DNA from: Dehalococcoidia bacterium
GTDB lineage: Bacteria > Chloroflexota > Dehalococcoidia > Lucifugimonadales > Lucifugimonadaceae
Length of the DNA: 64,000 nt
Assembly: GCA_029940375.1 (NCBI GenBank)
Contig: JAPYUX010000002.1
Coordinates: forward strand, 110,349-174,348
Reading direction: 5' to 3'
In this document: positions 44,581 through 53,834 of the stretch, one piece after another
How the letters are laid out: the number at the start of each line of letters is the position of its first letter
Position numbering within the stretch: position 1 is the first letter of the stretch
The notes under the pieces: generated by a model
The model's database searches: none
Told to the model about the DNA's origin: nothing
The model's input: only the letters and a program-made list of their open reading frames with translations
Program-made: the position numbers and the translations under genes

Positions 44581-45488
44581 CTTTGTATGTCTTGCTTATT
44601 TATTTTATAGTCTCTAATAGCGATTATTATAACCACTGATAGCATCCATGTAAGTGTTGCTAAAGACAAATGAAGCGTTCTTGCCCAAACGGTAAATTCT
44701 GTTAGCGGTATTAAAGCTCCGCTGAAAAATTGAGATAATCCTATAATTAAAAATAACTTTCCAATTTTACTCGCGAAAGTAGATGGAAAATACTTCATTA
44801 AATTATAGTTAATAATGATTAAATAATAAATTAGTCCAATAGAAATGATTCTGTGTACCATATGTATCCATTGGGAAGAATGCTTAGGGAGGAAATAATC
44901 AGAGCATAGAGGCCATTTATAACATACTGCCCCTGCTTGCTGCCATACCATATAAGCTCCTGACAAAATAGTAACTAATGTGAAGACAGCTGATGTGATG
45001 GCTAAAAATTTTATTTTATTCCCAAAATTAGACTCGGGCTTTATGGTTTCTAAGCTTATACCCGATGTCATGAGAGCAGCAATTATTAAAGCTCCTGCCA
45101 AATGAAGAGTTCTTATAGCAGGATCTAAATCCGATAAAACAACTATCCCGCCTATGCCTCCTACAACAACAATTAGTATTAGAGAAATGGTATAAATAAT
45201 AGTTATGTTGTTAAATTTTTTGTATATCAAAAAGGAGAAAATCAAAACAGAAATAGAGACTAGCCCAAATAATGTTCCAGAAGTTCTATGACTCCATTCT
45301 ATAATAGCATTTATATCATTTAGAGGAGGAATCCATGATCCAAAACAAGTTGGCCAATCAGGACACCCGTCTCCTGATCCCGTAACTCTGGTGAAAGCAC
45401 CACAGGTAGGTTGAAAAAAAGAAAAGAAGCAGCCTAAGGCAGCAAAAATTAAGAAAACTTTTCTTTTTTCTTTGTTTTTATTCGACAT
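44577..45488 (-). CDS. ctaA: Heme A synthase (CtaA/Cox15)
   Basis: The product is 303 aa with eight predicted helices. It oxidises the heme O methyl group to a formyl group, giving heme A. The four heme-ligand histidine regions are present: IEWSHRTSGTLFG, IRTLHLAGALI, HMVHRIISIGLIYY and ARTLHLSLATL. The cysteine pairs GDGCPDWPTC and CYKWPLC are typical of one CtaA type. Together with ctaB it implies an aa3-type terminal oxidase. Confidence 0.94.
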   Translation of the reverse strand: MSNKNKEKRKVFLIFAALGCFFSFFQPTCGAFTRVTGSGDGCPDWPTCFGSWIPPLNDINAIIEWSHRTSGTLFGLVSISVLIFSFLIYKKFNNITIIYTISLILIVVVGGIGGIVVLSDLDPAIRTLHLAGALIIAALMTSGISLETIKPESNFGNKIKFLAITSAVFTLVTILSGAYMVWQQAGAVCYKWPLCSDYFLPKHSSQWIHMVHRIISIGLIYYLIIINYNLMKYFPSTFASKIGKLFLIIGLSQFFSGALIPLTEFTVWARTLHLSLATLTWMLSVVIIIAIRDYKINKQDIQR

Positions 45489-45574
45489 ATTTTAATTACA
45501 CTAGATATTAGAAATTTAAGATATATTAAATTTACTCAATTTAATTTAATTAAGTTAATAACAGGAAAAATATT

Positions 45575-46609
45575 ATGGCAATATTAGGTATAGAAACTTC
45601 TTGCGATGAAACAGCTTGTGGCATAATCAATTTAGACGGAAAAGTTCTTAGCAATGTGGTGGCTTCTCAAATAAATACTCATGCTCCATATGGAGGCATT
45701 ATACCCGAATTAGCTTCGAGAGCACATTTAATAAATATTTATAAAGTATATAAGCAAACGCTCAAAGAATCGAAAATCTCATCAGAAGATATAAAGGCAG
45801 TTGCAGTAACTTATGGGCCAGGATTGGCAGGATCTCTATTGGTAGGTATAAATTTTGCAAAAGGATTATCAATGTCTTTAGATGTACCCTTGATAGGAGT
45901 TAACCATCTCGAGGGACATATTATGGCTGCTTTAATTAGAAATAACAAGCTTATTTTAGATCTTGATAATTCATTTTTTCCAAGTCTTTGTTTATTGATT
46001 TCTGGTGGACACACCGAACTTATTTTAATGAAATCATATGATAACTTTTCACTAATTGGTCAAACTAGAGATGATGCAGTTGGAGAAGCATATGATAAAG
46101 TATCTAGGTTGTTGGGTCTTGGATATCCAGGGGGCCCAATAATTGAAAAAATGGCAAAAAATTTTTCAAATAAAAATAGATATGTTTTACCAAGATCTTG
46201 GCTTAATGATAGTTATGAATTTAGTTTTAGTGGTCTAAAAACTGCAACAATGAATTTGGCTGACAAAGAACTTTTTTCAAATAACTTAAACAAAGTGGAA
46301 ACACGAAAGACTATTTCAGATATATCCTATGCCTTTCAAGAATCAGTATTTGATGTTTTATATTCTAAAACAACAAATGCTGCCAAAGAATTTAGTTGTA
46401 ATAACATTTTGATATCAGGAGGAGTAGCAGCAAATGGTTTTTTGAGAGAAAATTTTTCATCTCAGAGTTCATTTAAAATTATTTTCCCCGAGAAACAATT
46501 GTGTACTGATAACGGAATAATGATAGCTTCTAGAGGTTTGATAGACTATCTAAAAAATAAAAAATTAGATGAAAATTTGGAAGTTACTCCTCAATTGAAT
46601 ATTTTATGA
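45575..46609 (+). CDS. tsaD: tRNA N6-threonylcarbamoyladenosine transferase
   Basis: The product is 344 aa. It transfers threonylcarbamoyl to A37 of ANN-decoding tRNAs, with TsaB and TsaE. ILGIETSCDETACGI, TYGPGLAGSLLVGINFAKG, the metal histidines in NHLEGHIMA and LISGGHTELIL, and ISGGVAANGFLRE are all canonical. It is a single gene between divergent ctaA and the convergent hypothetical gene. Confidence 0.96.
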   Translation: MAILGIETSCDETACGIINLDGKVLSNVVASQINTHAPYGGIIPELASRAHLINIYKVYKQTLKESKISSEDIKAVAVTYGPGLAGSLLVGINFAKGLSMSLDVPLIGVNHLEGHIMAALIRNNKLILDLDNSFFPSLCLLISGGHTELILMKSYDNFSLIGQTRDDAVGEAYDKVSRLLGLGYPGGPIIEKMAKNFSNKNRYVLPRSWLNDSYEFSFSGLKTATMNLADKELFSNNLNKVETRKTISDISYAFQESVFDVLYSKTTNAAKEFSCNNILISGGVAANGFLRENFSSQSSFKIIFPEKQLCTDNGIMIASRGLIDYLKNKKLDENLEVTPQLNIL

Positions 46610-46641
46610 TTTTTTTGTTTTTACTGTTAAAAAAATAAAAA

Positions 46642-47058
46642 TTACATTTCTTTGGTTATCTCTTTTATATTCTTAATAAATTTCCTAACTATAATGATCT
46701 TATTTTTAGGGAATTCTATAGAAATCAAATCTAGATTTGATTTTATTGCTAGTTTCATGTAATTACTTTTAACAAAATAATCTAAAAGGAAAAATGTTGC
46801 GCACAAAAAAGACATTATAGATAAAAAGGTATTGAAAATATTTTCGAATAAGAAAAACCAAATTATCAAGGATAGCAGGAAGCTTAAAGAAGCCCATATT
46901 AATTTTCTATTTGCTAAATTATTTTTATCAATGTTAAAGGAGATAATTTTACTTAAATGAATTGCTTTATAAGATTCATCAAAATCTTTATATCTTAAAT
47001 AATTCCCATTAATGATAACTTTTTTTCCACCAAAAGATAAATATTTCAATGTTTTCAT
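46642..47058 (-). CDS. Hypothetical two-helix membrane protein
   Basis: The product is 138 aa. Two adjacent hydrophobic helices (LIWASLSFLLSLIIWFFLF and FLSIMSFLCATFFLLDYF) split an N-terminal basic domain from a C-terminal domain of about 40 residues. The topology resembles small PH-domain-like membrane proteins, but no family is recognised. It starts immediately after the aldolase stop, so it is probably cotranscribed with the sugar-acid genes. Confidence 0.6.
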   Translation of the reverse strand: MKTLKYLSFGGKKVIINGNYLRYKDFDESYKAIHLSKIISFNIDKNNLANRKLIWASLSFLLSLIIWFFLFENIFNTFLSIMSFLCATFFLLDYFVKSNYMKLAIKSNLDLISIEFPKNKIIIVRKFIKNIKEITKEM

Positions 47059-47790
47059 CTAGCTATTCTTTTCCACAAATGTTCGGGCATTGTCTAGCAT
47101 CAGTGTATGAATATCAGTAGTGTTTGTAATATCACTAGCTACAATTTTCTTTTGTTTTCTTGCTTTATCATCGATTTTTTTTGTCAACTGAACTCTTTCT
47201 TTATGATCAGGTTCTCCTGGCAAACCCATTGAAGCTGCAAGATCATTTGGCCCTCCAGTTATTCCTGATAAACCTTCTACAGACAATATTCCATCAAGAT
47301 TTTCCCATCCTTTGACTGACTCTATTTGACCAATTACAAGCATATTTTTGTTAGACCATTTAGCAAATTCTAGTTTCCCTCCATAAGTTTTGAGTTTTTT
47401 GTCATCATTAAACTCTGTTCCCCTACCTCCTCCCCAAGATCTTTTACCATGAGGAGGAAACAAGCAAGCATCAGCAAAACTTTGAGCTTGTTCTTTATTT
47501 TCTATATGAGGTCCAGTTATACCCTGTACTCCTCGATCAAGAAATAAATTAATCCAATAAGGAGAACAGTCTGGGACTCTGGCTGTTACTGACATCCCGT
47601 AACCATTTGCAACTCTACATATGTCATCTATTGATTCAGGAGTAAAATATCCATGTTCTCCATCACAATTTATTGCATCAAATCCTACATGATGAGCCAT
47701 TTCTACTAAATGTAAAGAGGGGAAAGTAAGCCCAAATATGTTGGCTTTTTTATCATTATTAAATTTGTTTATGATCGTATTTTCTATCAT
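47059..47790 (-). CDS. HpcH/HpaI family aldolase
   Basis: The product is 243 aa. This class II pyruvate-type aldolase family cleaves 2-keto-3-deoxy acids or 4-hydroxy-2-oxo acids. The catalytic histidine is in NCDGEHGYFTPE (His46), the arginine in VTARVPD, and the metal acid in VIGQIESVKGWENLD. GITGGPNDLAASMGLPGE is the second substrate loop. It follows an enolase-superfamily dehydratase gene, a pairing expected for a sugar-acid catabolic route. Confidence 0.88.
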   Translation of the reverse strand: MIENTIINKFNNDKKANIFGLTFPSLHLVEMAHHVGFDAINCDGEHGYFTPESIDDICRVANGYGMSVTARVPDCSPYWINLFLDRGVQGITGPHIENKEQAQSFADACLFPPHGKRSWGGGRGTEFNDDKKLKTYGGKLEFAKWSNKNMLVIGQIESVKGWENLDGILSVEGLSGITGGPNDLAASMGLPGEPDHKERVQLTKKIDDKARKQKKIVASDITNTTDIHTLMLDNARTFVEKNS

Positions 47791-47813
47791 TGTTTTTCCT
47801 TAATAATCAAATT

Positions 47814-48971
47814 TTAAATCTTTTTAGTAGCCCCACCTCTTGATAAAGGTTTATTTAAAGGAGGATGTTTTTTTATTTCATTTTCATTCATTGTTAATCC
47901 CAATCCTGGCTTGTTATTTATAGTAACATAACCATTTTTTTGACGAGGGAATCCAGTAAACACTTTAAAGTATTGAGGAGAGTAAAATTCTGCGTGATAT
48001 TCCATTATTTCAAAATTCAAAATGGATTTACTCAAGTGCATCTCAGCTATCGCTCCAACAGGAGAGCATGTATTATGAGGTGCAATCGTAACATGCTTAG
48101 ATTCAGCAAGAATGGCTATTTTTTTCAATTCTGTTATCCCTCCAGCATTTGCTATGTCAGGTTGTAATACATCGGCTGCATTCTTTTCTAGAATTTCAGA
48201 GAAAGGAAACTTTGTATATAATCTCTCACCCGTTGCTATAGGAACCTTAACTTTTTCTCTAACCTGTTTTAATTCATCTATTTTTTCCTCTGAAACGGGT
48301 TCTTCGTAAAAAAGAGGATCATATTTTTTTATCATATCTCCTATTTTTATAGCGTTCATAACATTAAATTTTGCATGAGCTTCTATTAGGATTTCTATAT
48401 TTTTCCCCACTGTTTCTCTTACTGATTTGATTCGATTTTCCGCTAAATATAATTCTTCTTTTGAAATTTTGTAAAAATTATCTTGACCAAAAGGGTCAAA
48501 TTTTAATGCTTTATAGCCCATTTGTATAACTTTTCTTGATTCATTGGCATTTTGCTCTGGTGTCCCTGGGTTGGTATACCAACCATTTGCATAAACTAAT
48601 AATTTGTCTCTTTGAGAACCTCCTAAGAGCTTATATATAGGCAAATTTAAAATTTTTCCCTTAATATCCCATAGGGCTATATCTAATCCAGAAATCGAAG
48701 TAGACGAGATCCTTCCTCCTCTTTGCATTGAGTTATTATACATATTTAACCAAAGTGCTTCGGTATTTATAGGATCTTCTTCTTTAAGAAATTTTTCAAA
48801 AAGATATTTTGTTTCTTCTATAATGATCTCATCTTCTCCTAAAGAACTAGCATCTCCTAATCCAAATATTTCAGGATCATTGGTCTTAATAATCGGAATT
48901 AACCAGTTCCTAGAAGCATTATGATGTTTAGCAGAAAACCTTCTAAACTCTAAATCAGTAATTTTATGCAT
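47814..48971 (-). CDS. Enolase superfamily sugar-acid dehydratase (mandelate racemase type)
   Basis: The product is 385 aa. N-terminal capping domain, then the barrel with GYKALKFDPFG (base), LIEAHAKFNVMNA, DPLFYEEPVSEE and ATGERLY (metal ligands) and IAPHNTCSP (histidine). The KFDPFG and EAHAKF blocks point to the galactonate/mannonate dehydratase-like branch. The ATG at 48971 with upstream AAGGA was chosen over the TTG at 48995. The HpcH aldolase is 23 nt downstream and probably acts next. Confidence 0.86.
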   Translation of the reverse strand: MHKITDLEFRRFSAKHHNASRNWLIPIIKTNDPEIFGLGDASSLGEDEIIIEETKYLFEKFLKEEDPINTEALWLNMYNNSMQRGGRISSTSISGLDIALWDIKGKILNLPIYKLLGGSQRDKLLVYANGWYTNPGTPEQNANESRKVIQMGYKALKFDPFGQDNFYKISKEELYLAENRIKSVRETVGKNIEILIEAHAKFNVMNAIKIGDMIKKYDPLFYEEPVSEEKIDELKQVREKVKVPIATGERLYTKFPFSEILEKNAADVLQPDIANAGGITELKKIAILAESKHVTIAPHNTCSPVGAIAEMHLSKSILNFEIMEYHAEFYSPQYFKVFTGFPRQKNGYVTINNKPGLGLTMNENEIKKHPPLNKPLSRGGATKKI

Positions 48972-49182
48972 TTTATAAATTCCTTCGTTTTTCAAGTAAT
49001 AAAAATCAATGTATTTATTGTTACCCTAAGAACAGTATAATGTGGAAAAATTACATCTGCTAAATAACTTTTTTAGGATAATCAATTTTATTAATGAAAT
49101 TTAATAGCATTTTACGAATAAATTACATATAAATAAGAGCAAAAACATAACTAAAAATTGGACATTAAAGCTCTTTGCAGTG

Positions 49183-49212
49183 TTGACACATAATATAGAT
49201 AAAGAGTATGCT
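49183..49212 (+). promoter_or_regulatory. Putative sigma-70-type promoter of the binding-protein gene
   Basis: A perfect -35 hexamer TTGACA (49183-49188) is followed after 18 nt by TATGCT (49207-49212, four of six matches to the -10 consensus). This would give a leader of about 130 nt before the binding-protein ATG. It is the best consensus promoter I see in the window. Confidence 0.55.
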
Positions 49213-49310
49213 CAAATGATACTGGCAGTTTGTAACAGTTACGCTTGGATTTGTTAATAAATAAGTCGAAGCGAAATAAGTTATATAACTGCTAAAACAA
49301 TAACTAAAAT

Positions 49311-49328
49311 CCGTTGGTATTCCAGCGG
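49311..49328 (+). other. Leader hairpin upstream of the binding-protein ribosome-binding site
   Basis: CCGTTGG (49311-49317) pairs over seven bases with CCAGCGG (49322-49328), one pair being T-G, around a 4-nt loop. It ends 9 nt before the GGAGG at 49338. No T tract follows, so it is not a terminator. It may stabilise the mRNA or influence translation. Confidence 0.45.
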
Positions 49329-49350
49329 AGAAGGTTTGGAGGAAATTTTT

Positions 49351-51441
49351 ATGAGTATGAATATACTACGTAAATCCGGCTTATTAGTAGGTTTACTTGT
49401 TGCTTCAATGCTTATGGTTATGGGAATTGCTTGTGGTGGTTCTGATGCGCCTGAACGGTCATCACCTGCTGCAAAATCTGCTCCCGCACCAAAAGCACCT
49501 GTAGCACCTGCACCTGCTGCCAAAGCCGCTGCCCCAGCTGCTCCAGCTAAAGCTGCTGCACCTAAAGCTGCTGCTCCAGCTAAAAAAGCTGCGAGCCCTG
49601 CAACTAAAGCTGCTGCTAAGAAAGCTGCACCAGCCAAAGCCGCCGCACCGAGTGGTCCTAGTGGGAAGCTTATAAGAGCTCACCACGAGGTAAACCCTGT
49701 CTTTGGAACACCATGGTCAGGTCCATATAAATGGTCTGCTGCTGATTTGATAGGTATTGGGGAACACCTTTTCTATTTTGATAAAGGTAATGCTATGACA
49801 CCTCAGATGGCAAAATCATGGTCTGTTGACCCTGCAGGAACGAAAGTCACTATTGAACTTAACAAAGGAATGAAGTGGCAATCTCCTAAAGGATTTGAAG
49901 ATACTGACTTTGGTGAAGCTGATGCTGATAGTCTAGTAAAATGGTTTAACACCGTTAACGGTACAGTTAACCCTGATAGTTCTTACCCAGATTCTGGTGA
50001 CTTAGGAGCTATTTTCACTAAGGCTGTAAAAACCGGTGATTACACATTCACAGTTGGATTGGTAAGTCCAGTATTTTTCTGTTTACCACTTTCTGAGTTT
50101 GGATGTTTGGGTGCTGCTCCTGTAATTGGTTCAACAGAACACGTTGACCAAATGGGTGCTGACTGGGCTAGTAAACACGCTGTTATGACAGGACCATACA
50201 TACATGGTGATTGTAACGCTGGAGACAGATGTTCAGTGTACGCTGTTGAAGACCATTGGAGAGCTACGCCAAATGTAGCCGAAATTGAAGTAATTCAGGT
50301 GCCTGAAGCTCAAACTCAGGTTGCTATGTTAAAGTCTGGTGAAGTTGATATGGCTGTAGTTGACTATAAACTACTTGCTGATGTTGTAAAAGGCTCTGAC
50401 AAATTACGATTCCTAGAGACTATGCCAGGTGGATATGTTGGACAATCAATCATATTCCCGGGAAACCTTTGGGAAGAAACTCATGCCAGAAGTGGTGAAG
50501 CATTGAATGCTTGGGATTCTCCTGCATATGACAAAGATGTCGCATGGATCGGAGACCCATGGCAAGTTGATTCATACCACGAAGGAAGTACTGACTCATC
50601 AGTTGTTAGATATACTGATACAGACAACCCAGCAGGTATGAGTGACATGGAACAAGCTAGACTAGTAAGACTAGCTCTTTCCACAGCTTTGGATAGAGCT
50701 GCCATTAATGATGTACTTCTTAATGGAATTGGAACACCTATATATTCAGAATATATGGGACCAGAATATCCAGGTTGGGATCCAACTAGAGACACTGGTG
50801 TATGGGATGCTACTGGAAACAAGACATCCGAGACCGGTGGAGTAATACACAAATTGCCTGATGGAGACGTCGTGGCTGCTGGTGCATTACTTGACCAAGC
50901 TGGTTACCCACTAGTTGATGGTAAAAGAGCAATTGATGGCTTAGTACTACAAGCTTATGCAGCTGAAGCAGGTCCTGTAGGACTTGAAGTAGCTGACACA
51001 GTTATGAGTGACTGGGCTAGATTAGGAATAGAAATCTCAGGATTAGTCGAAGACTATGGTGGAGTTATCTCTCCTAGAATGAAGAGAAGAGAACAATACT
51101 TACCTGTATTGAAAAACTGTGATGTTCATTCAAATGTATGGCCTCAAGACTGGCCAATACCTCCAGTTGACACTTCAAGAACACGACCTTCATGGGGTTG
51201 TGGATTTGAGTCAAAATTTGGAGCAAAAATGGTTAGTGACGTATTAATGGAAAAAGATGCTGCCGAGAGAAAAAGAATGCATATTGATTCAGTAGATTAC
51301 TCAATGTACTGGTTACAATACGCAGGTGTTTACCAAGTTCCTAAAGGTATCGTTGTAAACGATAAAATTAAGTCTTGGAATGCTCCTCAACAGCACTATG
51401 CTAACGTTTCTAACAATCCAGAATTGATTATTCTTAAGTAA
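49351..51441 (+). CDS. ABC transporter substrate-binding lipoprotein, family 5 (oligopeptide/solute)
   Basis: The product is 696 aa. The signal peptide ends in the lipobox GIAC (Cys28). Residues about 33-105 are an Ala/Pro/Lys low-complexity tether. From about 107 on is an SBP_bac_5 domain with MTPQMAKSWSVDPAGTKVTIEL and MLKSGEVDMAV. The ATG at 49351 follows GGAGG. The gene has markedly higher G+C and a narrower codon choice than its neighbours, consistent with high expression. Permeases follow after a terminator-like hairpin. The ligand is unknown. Confidence 0.88.
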   Translation: MSMNILRKSGLLVGLLVASMLMVMGIACGGSDAPERSSPAAKSAPAPKAPVAPAPAAKAAAPAAPAKAAAPKAAAPAKKAASPATKAAAKKAAPAKAAAPSGPSGKLIRAHHEVNPVFGTPWSGPYKWSAADLIGIGEHLFYFDKGNAMTPQMAKSWSVDPAGTKVTIELNKGMKWQSPKGFEDTDFGEADADSLVKWFNTVNGTVNPDSSYPDSGDLGAIFTKAVKTGDYTFTVGLVSPVFFCLPLSEFGCLGAAPVIGSTEHVDQMGADWASKHAVMTGPYIHGDCNAGDRCSVYAVEDHWRATPNVAEIEVIQVPEAQTQVAMLKSGEVDMAVVDYKLLADVVKGSDKLRFLETMPGGYVGQSIIFPGNLWEETHARSGEALNAWDSPAYDKDVAWIGDPWQVDSYHEGSTDSSVVRYTDTDNPAGMSDMEQARLVRLALSTALDRAAINDVLLNGIGTPIYSEYMGPEYPGWDPTRDTGVWDATGNKTSETGGVIHKLPDGDVVAAGALLDQAGYPLVDGKRAIDGLVLQAYAAEAGPVGLEVADTVMSDWARLGIEISGLVEDYGGVISPRMKRREQYLPVLKNCDVHSNVWPQDWPIPPVDTSRTRPSWGCGFESKFGAKMVSDVLMEKDAAERKRMHIDSVDYSMYWLQYAGVYQVPKGIVVNDKIKSWNAPQQHYANVSNNPELIILK

Positions 51442-51481
51442 TTAATTGATTCAAACGGATTAGTTTTAATGCTAATTGAGT

Positions 51482-51522
51482 AAAAAAGTGGGAAGAATGC
51501 TTTATTTCTTCCCACTTTTTTT
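51482..51522 (+). terminator. Hairpin terminator after the binding-protein gene
   Basis: GTGGGAAGAA pairs with TTCTTCCCAC over ten bases around a short loop, flanked by A residues upstream and seven T residues downstream. It separates the binding-protein gene from the permeases. Partial readthrough here would give the usual excess of binding protein over permease. Confidence 0.9.
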
Positions 51523-51565
51523 GTAGCATCTTTAGATAAATTATATTATTACCCAAGGAGAGTTT

Positions 51566-52519
51566 GTGCTTCGTTTTTTAATAGGAAGATTTTTTTCCTC
51601 ATTTTTATCAATAATAGGTGCAACTCTCGCTATTTTTACGTTAACAAATTTTCATAATGATCCTAGGTTACTTTTTGTTCCAGATAGTGGTAACGGAATA
51701 ACTCAAGAGCAATGGGACAGATTGGGCGAAAGGCTTGGAATGAATAAACCTTTCCACCAACGTTATCTTCAATGGATAGGGCGGACTCTAAGAGGAGATC
51801 TAGGAATGTCCTTGGCTAGAAGTATGGCAGTAACCGATATTCTTGCTGCGAAAATACCAGCTACTCTTGAACTGGCTCTGGGAGGATGGGCTTTTGCTAT
51901 TTTGCTGGGTATCCCTACTGGAGTTATAGCGGCGGTATATAGGGGTTCGATATGGGATTACATAGCTAGATTTATGGCTTTGGTAGGACAAGCTGCGCCA
52001 CCTTTCGTTACCGGTCTTATTTTGATATATATATTTAATCAATGGATAACACCAGGAGGACATCCTCTATTACCTGCAGGAGGTAGATCGCCAGAATTTG
52101 ATATTAAAGATTATATTCTTCCGTGTGTAGCTTTAGGCTGGGGTGCAGCAGCAGCACTTATGAGACTTACGAGATCTTCTATGTTAGAAATTCTGGATTC
52201 AGAATACATAAGATTGGCAAGGGCAAAAGGAGTAAGCTGGTCAACTGTTATATTCAAGCATGCCTTAAGAAATGCGTTGATAGCTCCAGTAACAAGCGCT
52301 CTGTTGATTTTTTCAGGATGGTTAAACGGTGCTTTGGTAGTCGAAATTATATTCTCATGGCCTGGAATTGGTTATGATGCTTTATACAAAGCAGTAAATG
52401 ACAATGATTTCCCTCTTTTGTTAGGTACTGTTTTTGTATTTATTCTTATTTATTTGATTTTCGCCACTCTAGCTGACATCGCTTACACAGTAATAGATCC
52501 ACGAGTCAGATTAAACTAA
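51566..52519 (+). CDS. ABC transporter permease, DppB/OppB type
   Basis: The product is 317 aa with six helices. The start is GTG at 51566 with AAGGAG 5 nt upstream. The helix 1 block MLRFLIGRFFSSFLSIIGATLAIF and the cytoplasmic EAA loop EYIRLARAKGVSWSTVIFKHALRNALIAP are typical. With the next gene it should form the membrane channel of a peptide/nickel/opine-class importer. No ATPase gene lies nearby. Confidence 0.92.
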   Translation: MLRFLIGRFFSSFLSIIGATLAIFTLTNFHNDPRLLFVPDSGNGITQEQWDRLGERLGMNKPFHQRYLQWIGRTLRGDLGMSLARSMAVTDILAAKIPATLELALGGWAFAILLGIPTGVIAAVYRGSIWDYIARFMALVGQAAPPFVTGLILIYIFNQWITPGGHPLLPAGGRSPEFDIKDYILPCVALGWGAAAALMRLTRSSMLEILDSEYIRLARAKGVSWSTVIFKHALRNALIAPVTSALLIFSGWLNGALVVEIIFSWPGIGYDALYKAVNDNDFPLLLGTVFVFILIYLIFATLADIAYTVIDPRVRLN

Positions 52520-52534
52520 AGAAAGGTTTTTTAT

Positions 52535-53821
52535 ATGAGTACAGCTTTACGAAGCTCTAAAAATATTCTTATGATATTTCCTTTTTTATGGTGGTATTTT
52601 AGAAGATATCCAATTTTTCCAGCAGTTGTATTAGTTGTGTTGGTAATAGCCGCAATAATAGGTCCCTTCGTTGCTCCTTATGAAAGAGACATTGGTGATG
52701 TAAGACTTAGGCATTCTCCTCCAGGTTATGGTGATGTAAAATTTCCCGCTAGAAATATAGATTTAAATGAAGCATATGGTGCTACTATACCTGCTGGAAC
52801 AATTTTTCCGTTAGTGGTTGAGTTGACAACTGATAATAGAATTTTTGATTTAGATTTTGATGGATCCTTTAATAACAATGTCTCATGGAATGAAGAATCA
52901 GCTAATACCCCAGACATACTTTTCAATCAAATAACAGGTGATAAAGAGTTTATTACCTTTGAAATAAAGACAAATGAAGCAATAGTTGATGGTGTAAACG
53001 ATATAGTTACTCTTGATATTCAAGTAGTCAGAATTGATACAAAAGTAAGAGACTATTGGCCAACAGGTTATCATTTTTTGGGTGCTGATCATGTAGGACG
53101 CGATGTTTTTAGTCGCCTTCTTCATGGAGCCCAAATTTCAATGATGGTTGTTGGAGTATCTTTGGTTTTAGGAATGACAATTGGTGTAACCTTGGGACTT
53201 ATAGCTGGATATTCGATGGGTAAAGGTGAACCCAATATAGGGGTTTGGATCACGTTTAGGGGAAAAAGAAAAAGGATTGTAATATTAAGTCCATGGCTTA
53301 TAGATGAATTTATTACTAGATTCGTTGATATATGGTATGCATTGCCATTCTTGATGGTTGCTTTGGTTGTTACGCTTATTTTTGGAAGAGGATTAACCGT
53401 TTTGATGGGAGTATTGGCATTGATAGCTTGGAGTGGATTTGTAAGGGTTATTAGAGCCCAAACTCTTATTATAAGAGAAATGGATTTCGTTGCTAGTGCT
53501 AAAGTAAATGGAGCTACTCCAACTAGAATATTATATAGACACATTTTTCCAGGAGTTTTAAATACTGCGGTTGTTGTTGCTACATTAAATACAAGTGCAC
53601 TTATTTTATCAGAGTCAGTATTGAGTTTCGTTGGAGCTGGAATTCAACCACCAACACCAGCGTGGGGTGTTATGACGAATGAAGGTAGAGATTATTTGGC
53701 TATTGCTCCTCACCAAGTAATGGTTCCAGGAGGAGCTATATTTTTTGTGGTTTTAGCTCTTAATTTTATAGGAGACTGGTTAAGGGATAGATTAGACCCA
53801 AGGTTAAGACAAGTAGATTAA
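52535..53821 (+). CDS. ABC transporter permease, DppC/OppC type with large insertions
   Basis: The product is 428 aa, against about 300 for typical DppC. The usual junction between helix 1 (VVLVVLVIAAIIGPFVAPYE) and the HFLGADHVGRDVFSRLLHGA block is interrupted by about 110 residues (roughly 68-176), an extracytoplasmic beta-rich-looking insertion. A second insertion of about 25 basic residues (around 225-255) lies in a cytoplasmic loop. The EAA loop (MDFVASAKVNGATPTRILYRHIFPG) is intact, so the permease should function. It follows dppB-like after 15 nt. Confidence 0.9.
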   Translation: MSTALRSSKNILMIFPFLWWYFRRYPIFPAVVLVVLVIAAIIGPFVAPYERDIGDVRLRHSPPGYGDVKFPARNIDLNEAYGATIPAGTIFPLVVELTTDNRIFDLDFDGSFNNNVSWNEESANTPDILFNQITGDKEFITFEIKTNEAIVDGVNDIVTLDIQVVRIDTKVRDYWPTGYHFLGADHVGRDVFSRLLHGAQISMMVVGVSLVLGMTIGVTLGLIAGYSMGKGEPNIGVWITFRGKRKRIVILSPWLIDEFITRFVDIWYALPFLMVALVVTLIFGRGLTVLMGVLALIAWSGFVRVIRAQTLIIREMDFVASAKVNGATPTRILYRHIFPGVLNTAVVVATLNTSALILSESVLSFVGAGIQPPTPAWGVMTNEGRDYLAIAPHQVMVPGGAIFFVVLALNFIGDWLRDRLDPRLRQVD

Positions 53822-53834
53822 AAGGGATAGATAT

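Larger units (their letters stand above)
48972..49350. other. Intergenic region upstream of the ABC transporter genes
   Basis: These 379 nt lie between two divergent genes. The right part holds a promoter (49183-49212) and a leader hairpin (49311-49328). The left 190 nt are AT-rich without a credible ORF, and presumably contain the promoter of the dehydratase gene. Confidence 0.5.

Noticed and set aside
49281-49686. Two Ala/Gly- or Ser/Cys-rich ORFs antisense to the binding-lipoprotein gene
   Set aside because: They are mirror images of the low-complexity Ala/Pro/Lys tether on the other strand; they have no ribosome-binding site or family resemblance.
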